Below are positions 33,940-42,422 of a DNA stretch of 55,088 nt, piece after piece. This DNA comes from an uncultured Eubacteriales bacterium (lineage in GTDB: Bacteria; Bacillota; Clostridia; Christensenellales; Aristaeellaceae): positions 42,857 to 97,944 of the forward strand of contig CADBVG010000007.1 in NCBI GenBank assembly GCA_902798105.1, given 5' to 3'. The position numbers and the translations under genes are program-made. Under the pieces are notes generated by a model. The model made no database searches, was not told the DNA's origin, and was given only the letters and a program-made list of their open reading frames with translations. Positions within the stretch are counted from its first letter, which is position 1. The number at the start of each line of letters is the position of its first letter.

Positions 33940-35625
33940 TCAGGATTCCTTGTACTGCCGCTTTGCCGCGTACATCAGCGCGTCGGCCCGCTTGAGCACC
34001 TGATCGGCGCTCCGGTCCTTCCCGGGTTCAAACACGGCCATGCCCATGGAGACGTTGACCGCCTCCCAGGGATGGGTTGCCGCAGCGTTCTGCTCGTCCG
34101 TCCGACGCTGGAAGTCCCGCTCAAGGGCATCCCGGTTTTCGTAGTCCTCGCGTTGCAGCACCACGGCAAATTCATCCCCGCCCAGCCGGAATACGGGGCT
34201 ATGATCGTAGACCTGGCAGATCAGCCGGCATGCCTTTTGCAGGTAGATATCCCCGGCGCTGTGGCCATACTGGTCGTTGACCTGCTTCAACCGGTTGCAG
34301 TCGAATATGATGATAGCGAATTCCGGGGTGTCCTGCTGTCCGCCCAGGCGCACCGCGGCGTCAAGGCGGCCGAGGTAGGCGTTAAACGCGCCCTTGTTTC
34401 TCACCCCGGTCATATCATCGGTGTAGGCTTTCGTGTTCAGGTCGCTTATGTACAGCTTCAGGTGGTCCCGCATCTGCCGGAAGGCCCGGGTCAGTATGCC
34501 TACCTCATCCTTGCCCTCGTAATTCAGCTCCACCTCATAGTCACCGGCGGCCAGCCGCTGGGACGCTGATGTCAGCCGCAACAGGGGCTTTGTCAGCGCG
34601 TTCATGATCAGCAGTGTAATCGTTGTGAAGGTGGCCAGTATCACCACAGCCACCAGCAATATCAGCAGCGTCAGTTGCCGCTGGGACGCGGTAATCTCGG
34701 AAACCGGCACCGTGACGGCCACCTTGTGGTCGTCGGTTAGGGTACAGAAGGCCAGCTGCCATTCTTCGCCGTTGCGGGTATAGCGCACCAGTTCATCGCC
34801 GGTGCTCCTGCGCTTCAGGGTTTTCGCGTCCAAATCCCTGGTGAACTGTACCGGTTCACCGCCAACCTCCATGTCGGGATGGTAAATGACGTTGCCATCC
34901 CTGTCCATCAGGAAGGCAAAGCCCGTATCGTACACGGACACATCTTTCATCAGCTGGATCATGGTGTCAAACAGTATATCCATGCCCATCACGCCTAGCA
35001 AAAAGCCATTGTGGTAGATCGGCGCGACATACGATACTGTCCACACGTCCCCGAGGAAATGGGCCCTGTATGGGCCAACCCATACGGGCCGCCCAGCCTT
35101 CAGCGGTGAATAATACCAGGTCGTGTGTTCGGTGTCGTTGGGATCCAGCTCCGTAGAGATCAGGGGGGCCTGCTTAGTGAATGTGCCGCTGTCCATCTTT
35201 GACCAGAAGAAGCCGTGCTCCGACGAGCCATAGCCCGAATTAATGCAGTAGTAGTATGTCGCAATGCCGTTGGTGTTGTTTGCGATGCTGCCAAAGGCGT
35301 GCTCCACCTCCTGGCAATGCTTTGCCAGGGCGCTGTCCAGCCTCTCAACCTCCTCAGGCGTGCCGGAGGTGCCCAGGTAGACCACATCGGCGTCGTCGAG
35401 GGAATCATCTGCCATATGTATGGCCATGCTCACCGACTGCTGTATGCTGTCGAGGTAAGCATCCAGCTTCTGCTGTATGTTTTCGCTGATCAACTCCAGC
35501 TTCTCGGCGGAGCTTCGGTCGCTCTCCACGCCCATCGTCAGTACGCCAATGCCGCCCAGCGCCAGTATGCTGGTCATGATCGCGGCGATGGTTACCGCCA
35601 TGATCTTTGTGCGTATCGAATGCAT
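33940..35625 (-). CDS. Membrane diguanylate cyclase with extracellular sensor (Cache-HAMP-GGDEF)
   Basis: 561 residues. One N-terminal helix, an extracytoplasmic double-Cache-like sensor (~30-295; GVMGMDILFDTMIQLM and MDRDGNVIYHPDMEVGG are typical), a second helix (LTLLILLVAVVILATFTTITLLI), a HAMP linker and a GGDEF domain starting AYTDDMTGVRNKGAFNAYL. The catalytic GGDEF is intact at 482-486, so it should make cyclic di-GMP from GTP. The RxxD inhibitory site expected a few residues before GGDEF is absent (QVYD at altered spacing), so product inhibition may be lost. ATG 35625 is used: GGAGG eight bases upstream; the longer frame lacks one. Its 5' neighbours are repeats only. Confidence 0.92.
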   Translation of the reverse strand: MHSIRTKIMAVTIAAIMTSILALGGIGVLTMGVESDRSSAEKLELISENIQQKLDAYLDSIQQSVSMAIHMADDSLDDADVVYLGTSGTPEEVERLDSALAKHCQEVEHAFGSIANNTNGIATYYYCINSGYGSSEHGFFWSKMDSGTFTKQAPLISTELDPNDTEHTTWYYSPLKAGRPVWVGPYRAHFLGDVWTVSYVAPIYHNGFLLGVMGMDILFDTMIQLMKDVSVYDTGFAFLMDRDGNVIYHPDMEVGGEPVQFTRDLDAKTLKRRSTGDELVRYTRNGEEWQLAFCTLTDDHKVAVTVPVSEITASQRQLTLLILLVAVVILATFTTITLLIMNALTKPLLRLTSASQRLAAGDYEVELNYEGKDEVGILTRAFRQMRDHLKLYISDLNTKAYTDDMTGVRNKGAFNAYLGRLDAAVRLGGQQDTPEFAIIIFDCNRLKQVNDQYGHSAGDIYLQKACRLICQVYDHSPVFRLGGDEFAVVLQREDYENRDALERDFQRRTDEQNAAATHPWEAVNVSMGMAVFEPGKDRSADQVLKRADALMYAAKRQYKES

Positions 35626-35700
35626 TGCCCTTCCCTCCGTCGACAGCGGCCCTGTCATGGTAGCAGCCATACAGCGCTGTATCATGCAAAATCATATGTT

Positions 35701-35729
35701 ATTATATAACATGTGTGAAAAAAATTCAA
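35701..35729 (-). promoter_or_regulatory. Promoter of the diguanylate cyclase gene
   Basis: Minus strand TTGAAT (35729-35724), 17 bases including a T-tract, perfect TATAAT (35706-35701). The -10 box lies inside the short palindrome ATGTTATTATATAACAT. Confidence 0.7.
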
Positions 35730-36160
35730 CTGAGCAACCATTAGAATGCAGGGCAAACGCGTGAATTACAATAGTGTTGCAACGATATGAATAAACACTA
35801 GTGTAGGCGTGGCATTGCGCCGCCCCTGCATGGGGTATTAGCAATACTATTGTCTCGGAGCTGTAACTCATGCGTGGGCCCTGCATTAGAATGCTATTGG
35901 TGTGATACTGTTCTTCAAATAAGAAAAGATCATGTGCTTCGCAAGCCTGCGGCACGACTTCGCTTCGCCCAGGATGACAAGCGTATCGGTGTCATCCTGA
36001 GCAAAGCGAAGGATATTCTACATTAAACTGAGAATACTGTGAAATCCTATAAATGATGCTTAAAAAGCTGTAGGGGCGGCGCCTGCGCTACATCCTGACG
36101 GTTTATCATTCATTCACTGTGCACCCCATATCGTGAGATGTGTACTCAGAATGGCCCATG
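35730..36160. repeat. Gene-free region with dispersed repeats
   Basis: No supportable gene. Around 35935-36016 are two opposed copies of a CTTCGC...CAGGATGACA / TGTCATCCTGAGC...GCGAAGG sequence forming an inverted pair; the same motif occurs at 41975 and 44771. At 36067-36096 a CTGTAGGGGCGGCGCCTGCGCTACA phrase belongs to the GC-rich family. The rest is AT-richer than the window average and featureless. Confidence 0.55.
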
Positions 36161-36163
36161 CTG

Positions 36164-37288
36164 TCATGCTTCACTGTCCTTCGGCGCTTCCACCGGGGCG
36201 CTTTGTGCCTCCTGGCGCTCCTCAGCGCCCTTGCCGCCGCGGCCGCGCTTGCGACGGTGCTCCCTGGGTGGCATTGGTGTCGCGCCACCATCCTCCTTCA
36301 TCTTCTCAAGGAACTGGTCGGTGCTCAGGTTCTTGGGTGCCTTCTGGTGGGGGTAGCGCTTGCGCTTGCCCTCCTCGGGGGCGTCTTCGGCATTGTCCGC
36401 AGCCTCGGGCTGGGGCTGGGGCCTGCCACGGCGGGGCTTTTCAGGGCGCTGCTCGCGTATGGCCGCGGCGTCGTCGGGGCCGGGGCGGCGCACGTCGTCG
36501 ATGGGGTATTCCCTCACGTCAAAGCTGTCCTCGTCCACGCGAATGCGAACCTTGACGGTCTCCTTGATGCAGTTGATTTCGGTGATAACGCCCACGCCGT
36601 CGGGGGTGACGATGTCCTTGCCCACCCTGGGCACGCGCTTGAGCACCTGCTCATAGTTCTCCTGCTCGTATTTCAGGCAGCACATCAGCCGCCCGCACTG
36701 GCCGGAGATCTTCGTGGGATTCAGGGACAGGTTCTGCTCCTTGGCCATCTTGATGGACACGGGCTGGAAATCCCCCAGGAACGCGCCACAGCAGATAGGC
36801 CTGCCGCAGGAGCCGAGGCCGCCCAGCATCTTCGCCTCGTCGCGCACACCGATTTGGCGCAACTCGATGCGGACCTTGAACACCGAAGCCAGGTCCTTCA
36901 CCAGGTCCCGGAAGTCCACGCGCCCGTTGGCGGTAAAGTAGAATATGATCTTGTTGTTGTCGAAGGTGTACTCCACGCTGACCAGCTTCATGTCCAGCTT
37001 GTGCCTGGCGATGCGCTCCTGGCAGATTTTGAACGCCTCTGCCTCGCGCTTTTCATTGGCTTCGGCGCGCTGAACGTCCTCCTCGCTGGCGATGCGGATA
37101 ACCTTTTTCAGCGGCGTGACGATCTGGGCGTCGTTCACCGAGCGCGATCCGGTTACCACCTCGCCGAATTCCACGCCCCGCGCGGTCTCCACGATCACAT
37201 AGTCCCCCGGTCTGGGCCAGATGCCATCCGGGTCGAAGTAATACACCTTGCCCGCCTTCTTGAAGCGGACGCCGATTACCGTTGCCAT
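36164..37288 (-). CDS. ricT: RicT/YaaT-like PSP1-domain protein
   Basis: 374 residues. The PSP1 core starts MATVIGVRFKKAGKVYYFDPDG and includes VIVETARGVEFGEVV, KLVSVEYTFDNNKIIFYFTANGRVDFRDLVKDLA and the cysteine cluster GSCGRPICCGAF and GQCGRLMCCLKYE. In Bacillus, RicT with RicA and RicF binds iron-sulfur clusters, influences RNase Y and mRNA maturation, and affects sporulation and biofilm decisions. The last ~110 residues are a basic, proline-rich, low-complexity tail not needed in the Bacillus protein. The start overlaps the end of holB by 13 bases; ribosome site GGGAGGA. Last gene of darA-holB-ricT. Confidence 0.93.
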   Translation of the reverse strand: MATVIGVRFKKAGKVYYFDPDGIWPRPGDYVIVETARGVEFGEVVTGSRSVNDAQIVTPLKKVIRIASEEDVQRAEANEKREAEAFKICQERIARHKLDMKLVSVEYTFDNNKIIFYFTANGRVDFRDLVKDLASVFKVRIELRQIGVRDEAKMLGGLGSCGRPICCGAFLGDFQPVSIKMAKEQNLSLNPTKISGQCGRLMCCLKYEQENYEQVLKRVPRVGKDIVTPDGVGVITEINCIKETVKVRIRVDEDSFDVREYPIDDVRRPGPDDAAAIREQRPEKPRRGRPQPQPEAADNAEDAPEEGKRKRYPHQKAPKNLSTDQFLEKMKEDGGATPMPPREHRRKRGRGGKGAEERQEAQSAPVEAPKDSEA

Positions 37289-38256
37289 GAAAGCTTTGTC
37301 CTCCCGTTTTTTCCACTGTCCGTCAATTGAAAGTACATATTTTCAAGCGCGTTGGGCCAGGATACGTTGCTGTCCAGCTGTTGCCTGGCCAGCACCACGC
37401 CCCGAAGCAGGGCGCTCCCGTCGATTTTGCATCGGTCCAGGCGCTGGGCGTCCGACGCTTCGTAGGGCGCCGCGCCGCTCTGAACAGCCATCAAATCCCT
37501 GGCCCACAGCTCCATGATATCCAATATCCCGCCTTCGCCGCCCTTGTCCTCTTCCAGCGGCGTCGCGGCGGCGGCTACGCTTGAAGGGCCGTTCAGCGCC
37601 TCCAGCGAGGCGAGCACCCGCTCACGCAGGGCCATCCATTCCCCGTCGCCGTCGATCTCCAGCGCCCGGCCCACAGAACCCTGGGCGAGGCCCGCCAGCA
37701 GCGCCGCCCGTTGGGGCTCTACGCCACGACCTTCCAGCACCTTCGCGCACAGTTCAACGCCGATATCTCCAAGGCGCACCGTCTGGCAGCGGGACAATAT
37801 GGTGTCCAGCAGCGCCCCCGGCACATCGGTGATCAGGAAGAACATCACCTCGCCGGGTGGGTTCTCCAGCGTCTTTAGCAGGGCGTTCTGGGCGCTGGCG
37901 GTCATTTTGTCCGCCTGCTCGATCATGGCGATGTGCTTGTCGCCCTCATAGGGCCGCAACGACAGCGCGTCGATCAGGGCGCGAATCTCCTCCACGCCGA
38001 TGGACTTCTTCTCGGGCCTTACCACCTTCACGTCCGGGTGGGAGCCGGCCAGGAACTGCTTGCAGGCGGGGCATACCCCGCAGGGCTTGTGTGGCGAGGC
38101 ACACACCATCGCCTGGGCGAACAGCCGGGCCATCGTGCGCTTGCCGGAGCCGTGGGGACCGACGAACAACAGGGCATGAACAATGCGCCCGGCTTGAACC
38201 GAACGCATCAGCTGTTCCATTTTGTCGCCGTAACCCGCAAACTCGGAGATTTTCAA
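37276..38256 (-). CDS. holB: DNA polymerase III subunit delta-prime
   Basis: 326 residues. Clamp-loader AAA+ protein: Walker A GPHGSGKRT (lysine 39), the four-cysteine zinc module VCASPHKPCGVCPACKQF and sensor-like KTLENPPGEVMFFLITD. The C-terminal third is helical, as expected for the collar. It helps open and load the sliding clamp onto DNA. The start is taken as TTG 38256, giving LKISEFAGYG; AGGT lies about six bases upstream and the darA stop just before. The frame upstream reads through darA in another frame and has no family content. Confidence 0.9.
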   Translation of the reverse strand: MKISEFAGYGDKMEQLMRSVQAGRIVHALLFVGPHGSGKRTMARLFAQAMVCASPHKPCGVCPACKQFLAGSHPDVKVVRPEKKSIGVEEIRALIDALSLRPYEGDKHIAMIEQADKMTASAQNALLKTLENPPGEVMFFLITDVPGALLDTILSRCQTVRLGDIGVELCAKVLEGRGVEPQRAALLAGLAQGSVGRALEIDGDGEWMALRERVLASLEALNGPSSVAAAATPLEEDKGGEGGILDIMELWARDLMAVQSGAAPYEASDAQRLDRCKIDGSALLRGVVLARQQLDSNVSWPNALENMYFQLTDSGKNGRTKLSWQR

Positions 38257-38264
38257 GGTTGACC

Positions 38265-38594
38265 TCAGATCTTGGTAAACTGTTCCACGTCCAGCACGAA
38301 TATCGTCGCGCCGCCGACGGTAACCTCCACCGGGAAGGGCACGTACATGCCCGTGGTGCCGGAGATCGGCGCAGGCGTCGAAGCGATCTGCTTGCGGCTC
38401 TTGCATACCTTTTCGATCACTTCCATGGCCTTTTCCAGCTTATCGTCCTCGACGCCCACCAGCAGCGTGGTGTTGCCGGCGCGCAGGAAGCCGCCCGTGG
38501 TGGCCAGTTTGGTTACGCGGTAGCCTTCCGTCATCAGCTCGTTGATGAGTCTGGAAGCGTCCTCGTCCTGTATGATTGCGATGATCAGCTTCAC
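38265..38594 (-). CDS. darA: Cyclic-di-AMP receptor, PII-like
   Basis: 109 residues. MKLIIAIIQDEDASRLINELMTEGYRVTKLATTGGFLRAGNTTLLVGVEDDKLEKAMEVIE is near-identical in plan to YaaQ/DarA, with the T-loop TGGFLRAGNTT that binds cyclic di-AMP. In Firmicutes it is a trimeric signalling protein, with targets still poorly known. GTG start at 38594 with GAGGGGGG upstream. It is the first gene of darA-holB-ricT; the usual upstream tmk is missing and the small yaaR-like gene is also not here. Confidence 0.95.
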   Translation of the reverse strand: MKLIIAIIQDEDASRLINELMTEGYRVTKLATTGGFLRAGNTTLLVGVEDDKLEKAMEVIEKVCKSRKQIASTPAPISGTTGMYVPFPVEVTVGGATIFVLDVEQFTKI

Positions 38595-38626
38595 AGGAAG
38601 CCCCCCTCTCTCAATATCCCGCTCCT

Positions 38627-38655
38627 ATTATACACGTTTTCACCGGATTATGCAA
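38627..38655 (-). promoter_or_regulatory. Promoter of darA-holB-ricT
   Basis: Minus strand TTGCAT (38655-38650), 17 bases, perfect TATAAT (38632-38627), about 30 bases before the GTG start. Confidence 0.75.
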
Positions 38656-38669
38656 CCTGTTTCAGCGCG

Positions 38670-40541
38670 TCACGAGTCAAACGGGATGTACTTGCCCTCC
38701 TCGTACATGCGCTTGAGGGTGTAATAGTGGGGGTGCTTGCGCCAGCCCCGGGCGGTAGAACTCTGGCCGATGGTCGATATCTCCGTGTTGGGCAGGGCCT
38801 TTTGCAGGTCCTTCACATCCTGGGGGGACAGGCGGCAGCCCCCGATCCACAGCCGCTCCAGCCAGGTCATCTTCCGAAGCACCTTGTGATTCTCGTACAG
38901 CGGATTGTGGAAGATATTGAAGTCCCGCAGCTTCTTCAGCTCGGTGATCGGCGTCACGTCGGTGATGTCGTTCAGGAACAGCTCCAAGTACTCCAGGTCC
39001 GGGAAGCAGGTGATCTGGGAGATGTCGGTGAGCCGGTTGTCCGCCAGGATCAGCACCTTCAGCTTGGTCAGGCCAGTAAAGTTGTCGATGCTGGTGATGC
39101 GGTTGTGGCCCAGGTCGAGCATCATCAGGTCCGTACAGTAGCGTATGGCTTCGAAGGTCTCGTCATCGTAGTGGTACTGGTTGCCGTCACCCAGCGCGGT
39201 GGTAAAGGCCGTGGCGTCGGTGCGCAGCCGGTAGTGGCCGAACTCGATCCACCAAATGAACTTGATGTCCGGATGGGCATCGAACAGCTGGCCCATCTCC
39301 TCCTCGGTCAGGCCGCAATCGCACATGGATACCCGTTTCAGCCGCGGCAGCCGGGCCAGGTACTTTTCGACCTCCTCCACGCCGGTGAAGGGGATGTTGT
39401 CCCAGTTCAGGTCGGTAGCCAGGCTGGAGCAGCCCCTGTCGTAGACCATCAGGCTGTAGCGCAGCTTTCCGCTGCTGGCAATTTCACCCAGGGAATCCAG
39501 CTGCTCGTCCGTCAGCTTGATGCTGGTGGCGTCGATGCTCTCCAGCTTCGGCATGTAGGGGATGTAGGCCGCGTAGGCCAGCATGTCCTCGTAGGTGCCG
39601 GTGATCGTCACTGCGGTGTCCTCGGTGGTCATCTCCCCCTCCGGCACGTCGCAGGAGAACATGAAGTACACGTCGGGATGGGCGTCGCAGAGCATCGATA
39701 CCGTCTGGGAGGTCGTCTTCTGGCCACGGATGTCCACCGTCTTCACCGCGGGCAGCAGGCCCAGGGCATCGTCGATCACGCCGGCGTCCGGAACCTCGCC
39801 CCGAATGTCCAGCGCCTCGGTATCGGTGGTATAGCGCTTGCCGTACAGAGGCACCTGGTAGTCAAAGTAGGTGTTGGGATAGGTGGCGATCAACTCCCGC
39901 AGCTGTGTGGTGGTCAGATCAAACGGGGAAAGATCGTAGTAATCCGCCATGCTGTCGAAGTGCTTGTTTCCCACCGGCACGCTCCAGTGGATGTCGCAGT
40001 TGGGGTTGGCCTCGACCAGTTTGTCGTGCTCCGCCTGGTCAAAGGCGTAGTTATCCCGGATGTCCAGCCGCTCCAGGCTCGGCAGCGACCGTATGGGCGT
40101 GAAATCGGTCACGGTGGAGCCGCGCATGTCCAGCGTCCTCAGGCTCACCATCTGCTCGAAGTGCTTGGGGTATTCGTCCTTCACCTGGATGCGGGCGGTC
40201 ACGGCATATTTCGGCACAAACCGACCGTCTACGCGAACGTAGTTGTAATCCAAAAAGCCATAGGCCAGCAGGCCAATGCACAAAACGCCCAGGAATCCCT
40301 GTAATACCTTGGACACGGGCAAATCCACCCAAAGCAACAGTGCCTCGATCAGCAAAAGCATCGCCGCGACGCCCCACATCAGCGACGCCGTGTTCAGTCC
40401 AATGGTAAAGATATATACGAAGAGCGCCACGGCCATCGCCACCAGGAGCCCGCCTCCAATGCGGCGATAGAGCAGCGATTTGCGCTTCCTGCTGTTTTTC
40501 CTGGCAGTCTTGCCTTCCAATCGAGCCTCTGCCTGTTTCAT
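38670..40541 (-). CDS. Membrane protein with leucine-rich repeats
   Basis: 623 residues. Basic N-terminus (KTARKNSRKRKSLLYRR), three hydrophobic helices to ~100, then an extracytoplasmic region of irregular leucine-rich repeats. The last block is a regular LRR: LMMLDLGHNRITSIDNFTGLTKLKVLILADNRLTDISQITCFPDLEYLELFLNDITDVTPITEL. Some repeats contain a variant with ANPNCDIHWSVPVG or AHPDVYFMFSCDVPEG between the leucine strands, a pattern seen in long clostridial LRR surface proteins. It may bind ligands at the cell surface; no enzymatic motif is seen. ATG 40541 is preceded by GGGAGAG; the longer frame extends into a divergent promoter region and is not real. Confidence 0.85.
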   Translation of the reverse strand: MKQAEARLEGKTARKNSRKRKSLLYRRIGGGLLVAMAVALFVYIFTIGLNTASLMWGVAAMLLLIEALLLWVDLPVSKVLQGFLGVLCIGLLAYGFLDYNYVRVDGRFVPKYAVTARIQVKDEYPKHFEQMVSLRTLDMRGSTVTDFTPIRSLPSLERLDIRDNYAFDQAEHDKLVEANPNCDIHWSVPVGNKHFDSMADYYDLSPFDLTTTQLRELIATYPNTYFDYQVPLYGKRYTTDTEALDIRGEVPDAGVIDDALGLLPAVKTVDIRGQKTTSQTVSMLCDAHPDVYFMFSCDVPEGEMTTEDTAVTITGTYEDMLAYAAYIPYMPKLESIDATSIKLTDEQLDSLGEIASSGKLRYSLMVYDRGCSSLATDLNWDNIPFTGVEEVEKYLARLPRLKRVSMCDCGLTEEEMGQLFDAHPDIKFIWWIEFGHYRLRTDATAFTTALGDGNQYHYDDETFEAIRYCTDLMMLDLGHNRITSIDNFTGLTKLKVLILADNRLTDISQITCFPDLEYLELFLNDITDVTPITELKKLRDFNIFHNPLYENHKVLRKMTWLERLWIGGCRLSPQDVKDLQKALPNTEISTIGQSSTARGWRKHPHYYTLKRMYEEGKYIPFDS

Positions 40542-40598
40542 TTGCTTCTCTCCCGGTTGAAATTGAATTGCCTCCAAGTATAAAGGCCATACAGTATT

Positions 40599-40627
40599 AT
40601 TATATCGTTTACGGACTTCAATTTCAA
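40599..40627 (-). promoter_or_regulatory. Promoter of the LRR gene
   Basis: Minus strand TTGAAA (40627-40622), 17 bases, perfect TATAAT (40604-40599). Five of six and six of six matches; one of the best promoters in the window. Confidence 0.8.
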
Positions 40628-40689
40628 GCGGTTTCTTACAATCTTTGCAAAAATGTGAAGAAAAAAAGATACAAAGGTAGAAAGAACAC

Positions 40690-40718
40690 TTTTCATTTAT
40701 CCGAATATGGGGTATAAT
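40690..40718 (+). promoter_or_regulatory. Promoter of the stalked surface protein gene
   Basis: TTTTCA (40690-40695), 17 bases, perfect TATAAT (40713-40718). Diverges from the LRR promoter with 62 bases between the two -35 boxes. Confidence 0.6.
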
Positions 40719-40734
40719 GGGGTGGTAAATACAT

Positions 40735-40852
40735 CTGTAGCGTCGGCCCCCCGGGCCGCCACTGTGGCTGTGCAGGCGTCGCAGCATGGCATCGTCTGCA
40801 TTGCGGCGGAAGCCCGTCAGGCACCATGGCGGCGCGGGCGCCACCGCTACAT
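40735..40852. repeat. GC-rich repeat in the leader of the stalked protein gene
   Basis: Opens CTGTAGCGTCGGCCC and closes GCGCCACCGCTAC, with a GGGCCGCCAC / GGCGGCGCGGG interior. It resembles two inverted GTAGCGGCGGC units with spacer. It occupies most of the 150-base leader. Confidence 0.55.
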
Positions 40853-40872
40853 TTCCATTAACGGAGGCAGTT

Positions 40873-41742
40873 ATGTCAGAAAGACCCACATCCTCCCGGG
40901 CCACGCGACGGGCGGAAATGCTGAGACGGCGCAGGCGCCGGCAGATCATCACCATCGCCATCTGCGCCGTGGGAGCCATCGCCCTGGCTGCGCTGGCGCT
41001 GTTCCTGCTCAACAAAAAACCGGCCACCGACCGACAATCGCCCGCAGACGTCGCGTCGGTCACAGTCGCCCCGCAGCCGACCGAAGCTCCAGCCGCTGCG
41101 ACGCCGGAGCCCAGCCTGGAGCCCACCACGGCCCCCACCCCCGAGCCGACCCCGACCCCCGAGCCGGTGCCGACGCCCACCGTTGTGCCCGGCAGCCGGC
41201 CGGACGTAATCTCCTTCTACCATCCCAAGGATAAGAACTATTCCCCCCGGGTGCGCTTTGGCGACAGCTATACCGGCCCGTGGAAGAAGGGCAAGGACAT
41301 CGGCAGCTTTGAGGTCATCCCCTCCGACGCCGAGGTACTGGACGGCGAATTCTTCGGGGACATTTTTGGCGCGGCCTGGACCGCCTTCCCCGACGCGGAC
41401 AGCTGCAAGATCGGCTACACCCTGCGTTACACGTTGGACGACGGCAATGAGATCAAGTATACGATGCTCTCCCCCAAGCACATTGAGCACACCGAATACA
41501 TCGAGTGCTGGCTGTACGACGACTATCACCGGGAGCCCCACAAGTTCTACTCCCACCTGAAGCCCGGTTCGATGAAGAAGGAGAACCTGATCACCTCCAT
41601 CAAACTGACCGCGGGCAAACAGATCAGCCACGTCACCGACATCTGGCTCACCGCGTTCATCTGCGCCTCGCTGGACGACTTCGACGCCGAGCGTAACTAC
41701 ATTGGCGACACATCCTGCACGATACACATTTTGAAGAAATAG
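40873..41742 (+). CDS. Membrane-anchored surface protein with Pro/Thr stalk, unknown function
   Basis: 289 residues. Basic cytoplasmic lead (RATRRAEMLRRRRRRQ), one helix (IITIAICAVGAIALAALALFLL), a Pro/Thr/Glu stalk (~55-110; TPEPTPTPEPVPTPT) and a C-terminal domain of ~180 residues beginning PDVISFYHPKDKNYSPRVRFGDSYTGPWKKGKDIGSFEVIPSD. The domain has alternating aromatic and charged residues and probably a beta fold; I do not recognise it. ATG 40873 follows GGAGG at five bases; the longer frame starts inside a repeat. The architecture (basic lead, helix, stalk, domain) recurs in the sortase and glycosidase proteins downstream. Confidence 0.75.
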   Translation: MSERPTSSRATRRAEMLRRRRRRQIITIAICAVGAIALAALALFLLNKKPATDRQSPADVASVTVAPQPTEAPAAATPEPSLEPTTAPTPEPTPTPEPVPTPTVVPGSRPDVISFYHPKDKNYSPRVRFGDSYTGPWKKGKDIGSFEVIPSDAEVLDGEFFGDIFGAAWTAFPDADSCKIGYTLRYTLDDGNEIKYTMLSPKHIEHTEYIECWLYDDYHREPHKFYSHLKPGSMKKENLITSIKLTAGKQISHVTDIWLTAFICASLDDFDAERNYIGDTSCTIHILKK

Positions 41743-41803
41743 AAAGGTACTTTGACTCCGGCTACGCCAAAGGCACGATTTCTCTGTTCAGGAAAACAGG
41801 CAT

Positions 41804-41974
41804 TTAAGGAAATACCGCGCAATTAAGGTGGTCAGCTGGCGAGTGATTTTTTCGTCAGGCGCTCTTGCAGATTTTGAAGGTTTACTGGCGGTAAATCAAA
41901 AAAAAATCTGCAAGAGATGACTGGCGGAAAAGGCACCGCCAGATGTGCCGCCGTATTGTGCGGTAGTTCCTTAA
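41804..41974. repeat. TTAA-ended MITE-like repeat, copy 4
   Basis: 171 bases, TTAAGGAAATACCGC to GCGGTAGTTCCTTAA, with one mismatch in the right end. Long internal arms CTTGCAGATTTT / AAAATCTGCAAG around TTTACTGGCGGTAAA. Confidence 0.85.
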
Positions 41975-42029
41975 CTTTGTCATCCTGAGCGGAGGCGAAG
42001 CCGGAGTCGAAGGGCCAGGTCGAGCGATG

Positions 42030-42065
42030 TCAAGGGCCATGTCGATTCTTCGACATGGCCCTTGA
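42030..42065. other. 16-base perfect hairpin
   Basis: TCAAGGGCCATGTCGA (42030-42045) and TCGACATGGCCCTTGA (42050-42065) with a four-base loop. It is preceded at 41975 by a GTCATCCTGAGC-type repeat. No T-run follows, so a standard terminator is doubtful, though it lies downstream of the stalked protein gene. Confidence 0.7.
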
Positions 42066-42146
42066 CGTGCGTTATACTAAGCTCAACTAAAAATGTATAC
42101 AGATGCGGAGAAGGCACCCACAGATGCATGTATTATTAGTTGAGTT

Positions 42147-42419
42147 TAGAGTGTGTTTCTAAAATGCCTGAAGCGCAATTGGCTGGAAACTCCGTTGCAG
42201 TTACGGCGTCTTTGCCTGCATTTCCGCGTTGATTTCCCTTGACTTAGCCCCACTAAGCCTGCGGAAAATCGCCTTGAAATGCAGGCAAAGGTGCCGCGCC
42301 TCAAATCTTTGATTTGAGCCGTGGCAGTCTGGCCAATGGCCAGACCTGAAAACCCTTTGGGTTTTCAGCCTCTCCACTCGAAATAAATTGCATCTCCCTG
42401 CATTTAGAAACACACTCTA
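42147..42419. mobile_element. Non-coding element with ~20-base terminal inverted repeats and a chain of hairpins
   Basis: The left end TAGAGTGTGTTTCTAAA... (42147-42167) is the inverse of the right end (42400-42419) except for one inserted A. Inside are four consecutive stem-loops: a 15-base perfect pair CTTTGCCTGCATTTC (42210-42224) / GAAATGCAGGCAAAG (42276-42290), then TCAAATC-TTT-GATTTGA (42301-42317), GTCTGGCC-AAT-GGCCAGAC (42328-42346) and CTGAAAACCC-TTT-GGGTTTTCAG (42347-42369). Open frames here are short and lack ribosome sites. Together with 42066-42146 (another inverted pair, AAGCTCAACTAA / TTAGTTGAGTTT) this fills the gap before the next gene. Confidence 0.65.
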
Positions 42420-42422
42420 GTA

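Noticed and set aside
35692-35955. 87-codon minus-strand frame
   Set aside because: Covers the promoter of the diguanylate cyclase and a repeat; no ribosome site or recognisable features.
42201-42413. 70-codon minus-strand frame
   Set aside because: Lies wholly inside the hairpin-chain element; its content follows the inverted repeats.
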